Shown here: one piece after another, positions 34,401 to 46,353 of the stretch
Position numbering within the stretch: the first letter of the stretch is position 1
Layout: each line of letters opens with the position of its first letter
Source: Ephemerocybe angulata
Lineage: Eukaryota; Basidiomycota; Agaricomycetes; Agaricales; Psathyrellaceae
DNA length: 64,000 nt
NCBI GenBank assembly: GCA_013368325.1
Contig: JAACJK010000058.1
Span: forward strand, 1 to 64,000
Reading direction: 5' to 3'
The notes under the pieces: generated by a model
The model's database searches: none
Told to the model about the DNA's origin: nothing
The model's input: only the letters and a program-made list of their open reading frames with translations
Made by a program: the position numbers and the translations under genes

Positions 34401-36014
34401 TACATCTCAAAGAAACCTCACCTTGCCGATAGGGTGCAGTAACGAAACGAGAATCTCTGCAAAGGCAACTTTCAGACGAAGCCCGTGCGTGTTAACATAT
34501 GTCTTGGATAAGGACTCCATGAATTCTGCACCCTCTTCGAAGGCTTCTGGAGGCCAAACCTAGGGTAGATTAGACTACGTTCCAGAAGTCACTAGAAGTC
34601 GCGAACCTTGATCTGGATGTACCTCATCCCCCTGACCAGGTTCTCGTACTTGTTGTCATTATCCTTGAGAATGTTCCCCGAAGTGACTGGCGAAAGTTCT
34701 CCCAGGAACCGATCCGTTACTGTTATGAACCGAACCTTGGCCAACTGACCCAGAAGCGCGGCATAGAGTTCGGTATTAGAACGATGATTCACGGAGGACT
34801 GGTGGCGCGAGTCCGGCCGTTTGAACTGCTCGAAAAACGTCTCCTCAATGGTATACCCAAACGAGTCCCCAAGCGCATCCTTCGTGATGCTCTGCAGTAC
34901 GGTGACAAGAGCGCGACACATGATGTAGATGCTCGCCATGGACTTGCGTTCCGAGACCACAACGTTGGACCCATAGTCGTGGTCATTTTGTGTCCTCCTC
35001 CACCTCATGACAGAATCGATCACTGGCTTTGCCTTCTTCTGCGCGATGATCGCAAGGGACTGGAGCGTCTCGTCGAATTTGGGGTCGACGCCAGGTCCCA
35101 TCGTCCGTTCGAAGGGCAGCTCTGGCTCCAGGGGCTGCTGCAGGTAGGCGTCAATCTTTCCTTCCGCCTGGGAAGCGAATCGGATGAAAATGGCGTGTAA
35201 GGCGTAGTCGGACGGCGTCTTTGGGTCCATGACGACCTTGTCCTCCTCAAAGTCCGACGTCGGCGGTGTATCGCTCCGGAAGGCACCTGGGACGCGGGGG
35301 ACTGGGGGAGGTGAGAAGTAGCCTTGGCCGTAGTCACTGCCTGCGTCCGACATGTTAAATATCGAGCCCGTATGGGAGTGCTGGGACTTTGCCTGAATAT
35401 GGCCCTTGGACTTTGAGCGACCGAATCGTGGTGTAGGTGTGTCCGTGGACCCTGACGTTGAGGGACGTTGAATGAAGCCATTCGACCGAGGAGTGGGGGA
35501 AGGGGCATGATGATGGTTCAGGGACGATGTCGATCGGTTGAACGGGTTCTTCAGCACAGGGTATGCCTGGTCGAGCTGGGGAACAGGTGGTGGTGCATCG
35601 TTGTTGCTGCTCTTTCCGCTCTTGAAAGCGTTTCGTATAGATGCAAAGGATGGTTTCTTCGTGAATCCTGTACTTCCCGTAGAGATGGAGGGTTGGGAGG
35701 TATGACCGAAGGGCGTGCTCGGCTTGCTTGCGAATCGTGTGGTTGCCGAGTTGGTAGAGTCGATAGACGCTGAAGAGTCTCCTCGCGCATGGTGGAAGAA
35801 GCTTTTCTCCCCAAAACCTGCTAGCGGTGTCGTAACGCTCTGTCCTCCTGGTGAGTCGCTTCCAAATCCCCCGAATCCAAAAGCTGAGCGGCCGAAGGGG
35901 ATGGGTGCGGATCGTACGTCGTCATCGTCAAAGTCTGTTCACACTGTGAGCTTCAGGAACCCAACTCATCCAGTTCTACATACCTGGGATGGTGATCTGA
36001 ATTCCCTCTGACAT
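28492..36014 (-). CDS. Cell morphogenesis protein, Furry/Tao3/Pag1 family
   Basis: Giant HEAT/ARM scaffold of the RAM (NDR kinase) network that controls polarised growth and cell separation. Seven exons: 36014-35984, 35935-34607, 34559-34422, 34369-34169, 34114-31655, 31602-31445, 31387-28492, about 2,400 aa, in line with fungal homologues. A Ser/Pro-rich disordered N-terminus (SPTPRSNGF, SKGHIQAK) precedes the Mor2/Pag1 N-terminal domain (from DYALHAIFIRFASQAEGKI). Long helical repeats follow, and an acidic tail ends in SSYH. The first exon (MSEGIQITIP) continues in the expected style only if five T residues at 35883-35879 are read as four. As given, the frame shifts. An in-frame ATG at 35926 would instead give about 2,390 aa. 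Exons 2-7 are unambiguous. Confidence 0.9.
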
Positions 36015-37786
36015 ATATTTAAAAAAGAATTAAAAGAGAGGAATAGAGAAAGAAGGGAAAGGAACGAGAATGAAAGATGGAAAGCAGCAGGCTGATGGTG
36101 CAGAACAAGAAACGCACGAGACGTGCGAAACGGCAATCACCCACACTTTAATTGCCGGCCTCACCACAGCAACTCGCTCGGGCATCGACCATTTCCTGTA
36201 GGACTGGCTCGTTGTATTAGGTTCGCACATTCACCGGCCGCTGGATATAATTTATTGAGCATTCCCCAAGTCCTCCCCTCAGTTTCAGACCAGGCCCTGG
36301 TTAGAAGCTGTGTCGAGGTTGGAGGCGTCACTGTTGCCGATTTGTGTATCTGCAGGTCATCGCGAGGCGGGTTCAACCACGAGGTTAGAGACATCCGAAA
36401 TGATTATAGTGAAGAGTGTTTATATGACTATCAATCTCCTGCTTGCATCATACATGTTCTGGGAACAGTTGGTTGTGGTCAAGGGGGGCAACGAAGCCTA
36501 CCCGCTGGCCTTAGCACGCACTGAACGCTGACCCAATGTCCGCCTCTCGGGCGAACCTTGCTCGAACCCAAACACTCCCTCAGACCCCATATATACTCGA
36601 GCACTTGGTTTCGGGGGAGCAATATAGAGCCCCATTTTACAAGAAACTTCAATCGAATATATCTAAGAAGAAGGAGACTGTAAGGGTCAACAATGTCGAT
36701 ATGGGCACTCCAGGGGTCTCACTAGACATTTCACGTTGTTCTCCCAAAATAAATGCACGTAGAATGAGGTACAGGACCTCTGCTACGTACATATATCTAG
36801 TAGTCACGAACCGGATATGCTGTCTTTAGCCCTTGTAATAGTTAGAGAGCCAATGGCCACTGCCCTATCTAATGCAGAAGCAGACGGCCAAGTCTCAAGT
36901 AATAGGCGTGAGAGAACGCGATACTCGTGAAGGTCACCTTGACAGGCCCTGAGGCGGCCGCTGCGCGCTTAACTTTGTTCGACGCATTCTTGTAAGTGTG
37001 TGACCTCTCGCAGCTACACGGCTTCAGCTCCAGATCGGAAGCCCCAGTGACAGATAGAGATGCGTGTGGTCAAAAGGTAAGGGCTTGGTAAGACTGGGTG
37101 ATGCACAGGACGGGCGCGTTTCCAGGCAACTCACTGTCGGCGATCGCCGAAATAGGCGCCCGGCTTATATGCCGGGCGCCTTCTTACCTGCATCGTGTCG
37201 TACGATGTGCATAGTGCCTTGCATGTCCCATAAGTGAGGCCCTGCAACAGGGAGACTCGCTTGTGAGCATACTTCATTCTTGTAACGATTACATGGTTTT
37301 CCTTTTCCTTAATACTCTCAACTTGTCTTATGTTTGATGAGATCTAGCGCGACCAAAAATCCGTTTCGAAAACTCACCTGGGGAACAAACGTCATGACTG
37401 CCATGTAGTAGTCTCAGAATTTAATAGAGATTGCCACGGGGTGGCTACAGTCTGTCCAGCCGCTGCCAGCCGCCACAGGGAAGATTGAGATAGGACCAAT
37501 GGCGAGAGTGTTCATCTTCTACGTTTGCATATCCCGTTTGTATGTTGAGGTGTCCTATAATCCCGCATCAGAATCCGCGTTCAGACGTACATACTTCCTG
37601 AGGAACGAACACCAGCTACTATCAGCAAGCCCTAAAGGGGTGCACGACATGAATTAGAAGAAACTAGGGTACAAACGATTAACGAGAATAGCACTAACGT
37701 GCGCTAACGTGAGTAGAATCTATGACCACTTCGTGATATAGGGAGCTCGTCCGTAAGTCTCGCGGCTCCAAAGGAACTGAGTATAT
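36015..37786. other. Intergenic stretch
   Basis: Promoter side of the Furry-like gene, then about 1.7 kb without a supported gene. A perfect short hairpin (37155-37180) is listed separately. Confidence 0.45.
37155..37180. repeat. Perfect hairpin with 10-base GC arms
   Basis: GGCGCCCGGC and its complement GCCGGGCGCC surround TTATAT. Related GGCGC...GCGCC pairs with AT-rich centres occur at 1883-1900, 50100-50120 and 52926-52946. Confidence 0.75.
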
Positions 37787-39319
37787 CTAAAGTTGGTTCT
37801 GGAACAGATTCTGCGCGTTGGTCTTGAAGATGGCAGTCTTCTCAGTGTCAGTGAAGAGAGGAGAGTTCTTCACGGCAGCGAGGGAACCAGCTTGGGTAAA
37901 GATGGGGGCATAAGGGAAGTCCTAAACGCGAACATCAGTCATGCGGACCTGAGAAGTGAATACGAAATGCGATACGCACGGTGCCGAAGAGCAATTGGCT
38001 CTTAGGAACTCCAATCCCGAGCAGTCCAGAAATCTGGTGATAGTAGGTAGGCCCGGCAGAGTCCCACCAGAATCTACAGTAGAAAGGGATCCGTAAGTCA
38101 TTCAGTTTCCATTCAGTAAATGTCAGAAGCGGCATCAAGGCACGTACCGGGTGTTGTAGATGGCGAGGGACGAGTCGTAAATGGCGGGCGCAGATTTGAG
38201 GATACGGTCGAGAGCGGCGGGGAATGCACCACCGACATGGGGGATGACGTAGTGGATGTTGGTGAAGTTGTGGATGGTCTGAGTGAGGGTCAAGTCCATA
38301 AGTGTGCGGGCGGTCTCGAAGCTACCGGTAAGCACCAAGTCAGAATCCAAATGAGTGATAGAAGACACAAGAGAGCATTACGAACTAGAATTCAATGTTG
38401 CCGGTCGGATAAGGAGTAGGGTTGGCCTCGACCAGCTGGTTGCCCACCTTGACGTACGGTGTACCAGGGTGAATGTACAGAACCCGACGTCCCCCAAGCT
38501 CGTTGATGGCCTTGAAGAAAGGCGTGAACTGGGCGTTTCCGAGGTAAGTGCCCTCATGGTTAGAGGTGAGCACGATGCCCTTCGCTCCCAGGGTGTTGAT
38601 AGCGTACTTCGCCTCGGCAATAGCTTCGGTCGTGTAGGGAAGGGGTACGACAGCGTAAAAGTTCAGGCGCGTGGGGTAAGCTCGGCAGTATAGCGAAATG
38701 GCTTCGTTGAGTACACGCGCCAAGGCCACTGTCACGGCCTTCTGACCTTGGAATACATTCGCATGAGGGGCAGAGATGGCGATGATAGACTTATCAATGC
38801 CCTGTTGGTCCATGAAGGCGATATGCCCTTCGAGGGTCCAGTCAGGCGTTGGGTTGCCACCGGTGACGGGGACCAACTGCTTGAACCATGAAGGAACAGC
38901 ATGGGCTATTAAAATGGTATGAGCAGGTGCACTGTGCGTACGAAGACATAGAGGACTCACTGTGGACATCAATGATATCCTTCCGGGTGTCGGCGCGACG
39001 GTTGTAACGAAGTGCGCGTCTGCGAGCAGTCGACGCGTCAGACCCGCTGCTTTCTACCTCTACGACCTGCTCATAGACAGCCTTTATTTCTGCAAAAGCA
39101 CCATTGAAAATGGAAGGGTCAAGCGCCGAAAGATCGATCGAATCTGACACAAAACGTTTAAGGAAGGTTCTTGAAACGTAAACTGTGTTTCAGCATACCT
39201 GCTGCAGCATTATCGAGGACCACCTCCGTGATGTTGGCAGGGGGATCTTGGGCGCTAACGATAGAAGCGGATGAAAGGAGGACGGAAGTGAAAAGGGAAA
39301 GGAATGTGGAGGTCTTCAT
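37787..39319 (-). CDS. Secreted ACMSD-like amidohydrolase (amidohydrolase-2 family)
   Basis: TIM-barrel metal-dependent hydrolase or decarboxylase related to aminocarboxymuconate-semialdehyde decarboxylase. Six exons (39319-39199, 39143-38961, 38905-38386, 38321-38148, 38073-37980, 37921-37787) join in phase to 408 aa. The first ~23 residues (MKTSTFLSLFTSVLLSSASI) form a clear signal peptide, so the protein is probably exported. Metal ligands visible are the HxH in DVHTHAVPSWF (interrupted by an intron), the His in YVIPHVGGAFPAALDRI, and the Asp in LLFGTDFPYAP. A basic stretch (RRRALRYNRRADTRK) just before the barrel could be processed by a kexin-like protease. Substrate is unknown. ACMSD itself is usually cytosolic, so secretion is notable, though secreted members are common in basidiomycetes. 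Confidence 0.88.
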
Positions 39320-40917
39320 TGTGAGGAAAGACTAGCCGTATGAGTTGGGCGGGAGGGAAATGGACGATTCAAGAAAGGGAGGGAGGAAGCAGTACGAGAG
39401 ATGGTTTCGTACCCTGGAAACTGACGGAACCGAAGTGAGCGGGTATATAAAGGATGTCCCACGGCCGGCGCTGGCAGGCGCCCAATCAAAGTTAAGGGTC
39501 CGTCACAGTCCGTGTGCCTTTCTCGGCATCTGGAAAGTCCATATCGTGAGCTGACGATGTTGGTTCCTTACGATTGCCTTACCGGGCTTTCATGTGCGAC
39601 GTGCGTGAGGGTAGGTGAGCGTGCATGCTGTCCTTCAAGAACACTGTATATTTACCGTGAAGGAATCGGAGCCTCTCGGATGAGGGCAAGCCAGGACCCC
39701 TGGCAACCCACTGGAGGGCCAGGTCACAAAACCGGATAAAAATCCGCGTTTTTGGGGCGGCAAAAAAAGACTGTTTTGGGAAGTGGCCGCCGGGCCACGG
39801 GTCCTGGCGAGCCTGAGGCTGAGCGCTGAGGACTCGCACCCGGTCAACCGTCACTCGCGCCCCAGTCGCACGGACACTGGGGAATATGCATAGGTCCATA
39901 CAAGCTGGATTGAAGTCTGGCAGCGCATCACGTCTGGCAGTCATTGGCCTCGCGCCACTGCGATCTACGACGTGCAATCATATTCTTGGGACTTGAAGTT
40001 CCACGTATCTCTTATCATGTCGTTCGTTCAGATTTTTGGTATGGATAATTTAAAGTAACCCTCAGCGCACGTTGTACAAGCCGGCTCTCTAAAAAAATTG
40101 AGCAGTGGGAAAGTCGATCTTGATCCCATTGTCATCATCAGTATCTAAAGAACGGGGAACTCCAGGGAGAAGAAATGCTGCACGCAGCCTGGCCTCACCT
40201 GTTTCCAAAATACCCAATCTTTAGAGCACAACACACGCTCTAAGTCCGTCTAGTCTTGCCCACCTAAGTCCCATTTCTCCAGCCAATCTCCAGCCCTGCG
40301 CTCCTTGAATATGCTCCGAAATACCCGGTCCACAGCGTTTTGTGGTTGAAGCCCGCCTCGGTGTGGTGGCCTCGCCCTGATTGTACGTTATTCTCTATTC
40401 AAAAAGACACAACAAAAGCGCCGCCCAGTCTTGGCGTTGAGGTATGCCTTTCTGATTTTCTGATATGACCCGAAAGTTCTGATTAGAAAGCATGGCTACA
40501 CGGTGAGGTTTTATTGCCCTAAGGAATTTGTTTCCGTCCCTAGAGCCTGAAGTCAACTTCCTTCAAGTTCCTTTGTCAATCTATAGCGCCCTGAGCACTT
40601 TCCATCCGCCAGAAAGAATCGAGTTCATAGCTGAGCCTACGCCAGAACGACGACTGATTGCGAAGTTTAAATGGCTTGTACAATACGAGCGCTGCGGCGC
40701 GACAGATAGGCGTTCCTGGAACGCCTCCCTGACAGCCCTGGGTACTCATTCAATTTATGGCGGACCGGAACCCTGCACGAATACAATTTTTATAACTAAA
40801 GCCTCCGACTGGAAGTCCCGTTTGGCGGGGGCTTGAGAAGAGCTACAAAATACAGTTCAGAGGTATCGAAATACCCCGTTGAGTCTTCACTCATTCGCCA
40901 CCCACTACTAGCCCACC
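39320..40917. other. Divergent promoter and intergenic region
   Basis: A TATATAAA motif at 39444-39451 lies upstream of the amidohydrolase. One 102-codon plus-strand open frame (40528-40836) is present but has no recognisable features. I do not call a gene. Confidence 0.45.
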
Positions 40918-42364
40918 ATGCCTAAGAACTGGATGGACCCGCAGGAGATTGCGCGCGATAGCAGTGAGCCTTTATTTCACACCATGCGCTTCATCGTACT
41001 GAGACTCTTCATAGGGATCTACGGCGCCTTCACTTTAGTGCTCTGTGGAGTCGCCGCATGGGATGTTCTCGGAACGTCCCTTTTTGACGTCTCTATCATT
41101 AGAGGGAAGCGGCCCTGGAGATGGCCCATGGTAAGTGGAGCTCGCTTAAATCTATCATTTCAAGGCTCGATGGAGTGACGATTATGCCTTTTCCGTCCAG
41201 GTTCTCTATTTTGTGTGCAGGATTTGCATGCTGCTCCACATCTTCGCGATGGCAGTAAATTTGAATGCCATCAGCGAAATACCTTGCCAACAAGTCACCT
41301 GGATCTCGAAAGGTAAGTCCCTCAGGCTGTTTTATTTAACAGCACAAGGGCACCTAGCTGACCTTGCATCTAAAGTATCGGACGCGATTGGAACATGTTG
41401 CACATCTCTTATCCTCATCCTGAGAACAAGGGCAGTATGGCATCAAGACATAAAGATCACAATTGCCCTCTTCGCTGGGTTTGCTGGTCAGATTGCTGTG
41501 TGGTGTCAGAGTAAGCAGTCCATGCATAAAGCGCGGGAGCGGCCGGAACTAACTCATCCCCAAAGCCTTCCGATATTCCAGAGCGAAATGGAATCCCCAG
41601 CGAAACGTTTGCGCTGTAGTCTCCACTGCGCCTCGGCCAGTCTTGGTTGCCGTTTTCGCCTACAGTGAGTGCCCTGCATTCAGAGGAGCGTCACCTTTCT
41701 TAACAAGGATTTCTAGCCATGGCGTTCGATTTACTCATTCTTCTCCTCTGCACGTACAAGCTGTACTCTGGGCATGGGAAGAGAAATGGCTCGCTGGCGA
41801 AGCTCCTTCTTCGTGATGGAATTGTTCGTAGCGCACGTTCTCACTCACAGTTTCTTGATGACTGACCGCACCGCTGTAGGGCTACTTCGTCGCAGCTTTC
41901 GGTGCCAACCTCGTTCAGATGGTGTTCGCCGTCCTCCAGCTGAACCCCGTCATGAACATCATGTGTCTTCCATTCGCCCTGGTCGTTTCTGTGATCGCCG
42001 CCACCACCGTTTTCCGAAACGTATTCACTGCCTTCGATGGTTTCTCGAGCCAGGGTTCCGCCGGGCCTGCTACATTGTCGGGACGTTCAGACGGCTTGTC
42101 TGGCATGTCTGGCCGGCCCCACTTCCTGAATCACCAGCACTCGAGCAACGGTGCAATCACCGCCAACGACATCGCTCTGGGCGACTACAAGACCCACCAC
42201 AGCGCTGCCACGTCTATCACAGTGACGAAGGTCGTCAATGTCGATATAGACCAAAGCAAGGATTCGCATGATCAGACGGTGAGCATTACTCGTTCTCCTC
42301 ACTCCACTGTCTGAATGCTTATTTCCAGTCTCCATATCCAGAAAAGTCATGGCTGGGATTCTGA
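40918..42364 (+). CDS. Seven-transmembrane-helix protein, fungal family of unknown function
   Basis: Seven exons (40918-41130, 41201-41312, 41376-41510, 41566-41664, 41717-41823, 41880-42278, 42329-42364) join in phase to 366 aa. I count seven hydrophobic segments, including LRLFIGIYGAFTLVLCGVA, VLYFVCRICMLLHIFAM, AIGTCCTSLILIL, ITIALFAGFAGQIAVW, MAFDLLILLLC, GYFVAAFGANLVQMVFAVLQ and CLPFALVVSVIAAT. The C-terminal tail of about 90 residues is polar, rich in Ser, Gly and His, and probably cytoplasmic. The layout matches the receptor-like 7TM orphans expanded in Agaricomycetes. A signalling role is inference. Confidence 0.82.
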
Positions 42365-43130
42365 CCTCAGCTACGCAGAGAAGGCGCAGGCAATCTAATA
42401 AAGCGCTCTCAATGGTTGATATAACATTCCTTTAGACCGATCTACCGATCGTTACGTGTAAACACAACTTACCTTTCTACATTGGTTGAAACTTGGATTT
42501 TCTCTGCCATGCAATTGTTGGACGAGCGGCTAAGGCGAAGAAAATGAAGGGCCCTTAAAACACTCCTGTCCTGTACGAATCCCAAAGAGCGAATGGTACG
42601 GATTGGCAGAAGATTAGGCGGTGGCTTGGCTGCCATTGTGCCACAAGCAGTCGCCAATCAGGCTGGCAATGGTGGTGGTAGTCGGCAACGCGTCTGTGCC
42701 TCTCCCACGTCGGAGGTCCATTTCGGATTCCTGGGAAAGCCATTGCGGCTTAGTCATCCTCCGGTCCGCCCTTCTGGCCGGGCGACCAACGGGCGACCTT
42801 CGCGGCCTTGTCCCTTGTCCCGTACTTCCATCTTTCCTGGGGTCCAGTAGAAGGAAGTAACGGATTCTGACAATATCAGCCCCGTTACAGCATATCACGC
42901 GTATTCTCCATTGCCCATCGATAACGACTACTGATTAGAGATTAGAGAAAACAGTCATCTGCGGGCGCTCGGCGCCTATCATGGGATGGCATGAGCCCAG
43001 GTTCTCCTCTTCTCCTCTGACTATCCAAGCTACCCTGAACGATGACCAGAGAATCGAAGGGAAATTCCATTGCGTAGGCCCCCTCTACTTCGCAGGAGAT
43101 CTCAACGCTGACTGATCAAACTCCACACAG
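42365..43130. other. Intergenic stretch / 5' region of the GTPase-WD40 gene
   Basis: Probably contains the unrecovered first exon of the next gene. A candidate upstream frame opens with MGWHEPRF at 42983 and runs to a possible GTAGGC donor at 43074, but it joins the P-loop exon out of phase. Confidence 0.4.
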
Positions 43131-45978
43131 TTATAGGTAGATTCGACGCCGGCAAGACAACGGTACTCCATTCCTTCGAATTGGCCGGGCTGGCTCTCTA
43201 TAACACCTGGTATCGCAGTTCATTAAAGCAGTTCGCGATGCAGCCAATGCTACACATGAGCCGCCTGGAGCTGAGGAGGCTCCTACTCTGGGCATTACGG
43301 AATATAAAGTACCACTTAGGGATGGGCGAATGGTGACCTTCCTCGACACACCTGGATTCGATGGGTATCAAGCAGGGGGTGGTAATGCCAAAGAGACAGA
43401 AGAGATCCTCCAGTTGCTAGAGGAGCACCTTGCTGCAAAGGGGTGAGTACAGAGGCTTTTGCAGAGAACGGCTATTGATGGTCGATCGGAACCACCAGAT
43501 CCCAACCCATCACCCATGTGCTCGTGTTCCTAAATGCAAACGACATGTGCGCGACCGACTTCAAGGGCCGCGCACGGCGCACCTTCGAGAGACTCTTCGC
43601 GAACTCTAAAGTCGTTTGCATCACTACTCGCTGGGATCTGATTGAGGGTGACGACGGTCTTCCAGTCACTCCTGAAGAGGCGAGGAGTAAGGAACAAAAA
43701 CTATATGCCAGCGGAAGAACAAGCGGGAGCCTCTTGGAGTACTTGCACGATGGCCGGGGAAATCAGGGGGGCGATGTCCTTCACTTCCGCTCCGGCCTAC
43801 CTATCGAAGCTTACTCATCCCCCCAGGATATCATTCACAAGCTTGTGGTAAGTCGCGTCCAGTTCAATGCAGGTTCTTGTTTAATAAGTAAAATAGATGT
43901 CGGACAACACTTTGGAGGAAAGGTTGGCAGCTATGACCAAGGAACGAGACGACCTCGCTACCAAGTACAATCTTCTCCTCCAAAAGAAAGATGCTCCCGC
44001 TGAAGGGCCTTCCCTCGGCCCGAAGGAGGTCGGTGACGATTCCACCACGGGCCCGAAGGAGACCGTCCGTACCCTGCGTTCTCGGCGGCAACGGCTCCTC
44101 GACACGATCGACAACTTCTCGGCCCAGATGCTCACGATGATGACTGAGCTCGACAAGGAAGCTCTAGACGTTCCGGCCGAATGTAAAGCCAGTCGCAGAG
44201 AACTGGAAGCTGCTTCATCCGCAGTAAAAGTGGCTGAAGCAAGACTTGAAGAGGAGCTGGCGAACGTAAAGGCAGTGGTAGATGAATATAGCAAACTTCG
44301 AGGAGAACAAGAAGTGCTCAAGGAGCAGGAAAAGTCGTTGACCTCGGAACTGGATGGACTTCAATCATCGAGCAGCCAGAGTCCCGTGCGAACAGTGCCG
44401 GGGCAGAAGCAACGACTCGCGGTGAGGCTCAAGCAGACGCAGGCCTACCTCGAGGATACGGATACTTGGATGACGACCACGGAGAGCGACTATAAAAAGG
44501 GCTGTCAACGGGTGGAGCAGGTAGCAGCGGAGATAGAGAAGTTGAAGCTTATGGAGCAAGGAAAGGAGAGGGAGCTGAATGACTGGCTATTTCCAGAGTC
44601 CAGATGGCTTACGAAGGAGCGGGAGAATTTCCAGACTCTCCAAGAATCGATATCCACCGAGCTGATGACCATGCGGAATGGGCTGAATGATAGCTGGGAG
44701 GGGAAGCTTGGCGATAACTCAGTTTTCTTGAAAGGCCTCGGTGACTACACCGTCAATTCCGAGATGGTCGCACAACGAGGGGACTGGGCTCCGGTCATCG
44801 ATTCATTCTACGAGTCGCTGGTCTCCTTGGCATTGTCTAAAGAGATGTCGAAGTTCCACTCCGCCATCCTACAGCGCCTCAAGACCCAGGAAGATACCGC
44901 CCAACAGGAATACAAGAAGGGTGTTGAGGCCATCTTCGGACAACGCGCCCCAGAGCTCAAGAAGTCTTTGCTGCCGCCACTCGTCCCGTTAGCCGAGGTT
45001 CCTGGGGCCGGTCTACCCCAGGATCTGCGTGAAAAGTCCGTTCCAGCCGTACCTCAGGTCCAGGCTCTCCTTCCACCTCCCCTTCCATTGGAGGGACACA
45101 CCGCTGGCATTATGTCCGTTGTCTTCTCTTGGGATGGAGCCAAGATTATTTCTGGGTCAACCGACAAAACAGTGCGGATCTGGGACGCGTCAACAGGCAA
45201 GGTACAGCGTGTTTTGGACGGACATAGCAATAGTGTCACGTCTGTTGCAATCTCTGGGGATGGATCTTGGATTGCCTCCGGGTCCGACGACAGGACAGTG
45301 AGAATATGGAATGCAAAATTGGGCACGGAGCAGAGGGCTTTGACAGGGCACACTGCACCTGTCAAGGCCGTCGCATTCTCCTATGATGGATCACGGGTTT
45401 GCTCTGGGGGAGATGATATGAATGTGAGGGTGTGGACTGCGTCGACGTGGCAACTGCAGAAGGTTTTGACGGGGCACACCGGAAGGATTGTATCACTTGC
45501 AATGTTGTCAAGGGATGGAAGACAGATTGCGTCTGGGGCATGGGATATGAGGGTGATGTTGTGGGATGCATCGACGACAGCGGTCAAGCCTCAGCGTGTA
45601 CTGACAGGGCACACCAACGGGGTCTCATCACTTTCATTTTCGGGGAATGGGACGCACCTCGCTTCCGCATCGTACGACCAGACGGCGAAGATCTGGGATT
45701 TGTCGACCGGCAAGGACCTAAGGACCTTGGCAGGGCATAAGGCTTTGGTTACATCAGTTGCCTTCTCGCCGGATGGAACAAAAGTTGTCTCTGGGGCGTA
45801 CGACAACACGCTGAGGTTGTGGGATGCATTGTCGGGAAACCTGCAGAGTGTCCTGAAGGGCCACACCAGTATTGTTTGGGATCTTGCGTTTTCGTCGGAT
45901 GGGCAACGTATTGCCTCTGCGGCGTTTGACAACACTGTGAGGGTGTGGGATCCTAAAGCCGAATATCCTGGAGTTTAG
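43131..45978 (+). CDS. GTPase-coiled coil-WD40 fusion protein (5' end unresolved)
   Basis: Visible exons 43131-43162, 43219-43442, 43499-43847 and 43897-45978 join in phase to about 895 aa, lacking the start codon. The first 200 residues are an AIG1/TRAFAC-like G domain: P-loop IGRFDAGKTT, G3 FLDTPGFDGY, and a TRWDL at the NKxD position. A charged coiled coil follows (about residues 205-590; LEERLAAMTKERDDLATKYN, SELDGLQ, EQGKERELNDW). The C-terminal ~295 residues hold seven WD40 repeats from LEGHTAGIMSVVFSWDG to VRVWDPK, enough to close one propeller. The exon at 43897 begins with an in-frame ATG, but it joins GTG|ATG in phase with the G domain, so one fused product is likely. The architecture resembles fungal NLR-like sensors with a repeat ligand module. 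Such a role is inference. Confidence 0.82.
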
Positions 45979-46353
45979 TCTTGCCGGTGGAGGAGCCTCC
46001 GAGCTCTTTTACCGCCACCTGTGCTCAATCCACTTATACCCCCTCTTTGGCACGGTTCTAGGTTGTATATTAGTTGTTAGCACACATGCACTCGCTGTTT
46101 CTTTGGACTTGGGCAACAATAAACCCACCTTCATCACTTTCCTCCCTTCATTGCATGTAATCCCTCCAGCCAAAGGCTCAGCCTCGATGGAGTGTCGAAA
46201 ACGTCGAAAGCATTGAAACATGGTTTGGGGCAGCAGAGGCAAGCCTATCGTCGGGGAGTTGAATAGACACCGGTCGTGGGAATGATGGGACGCGCGTCGC
46301 GTTCTGGTCGTGTTCCTTGCAATTGCAGCTTTGATTTGTCCTCATCCACCGCC
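45979..46353. other. Intergenic stretch between the WD40 gene and RPN1
   Basis: About 375 bases holding the 3' flank of one gene and the promoter of the next on the same strand. No gene seen. Confidence 0.5.

Noticed and set aside
43897..45978. Independent WD40 gene starting at the ATG at 43897
   Set aside because: That ATG follows an AG acceptor and joins the GTPase exon in phase, so it is more likely an internal methionine of the fusion.
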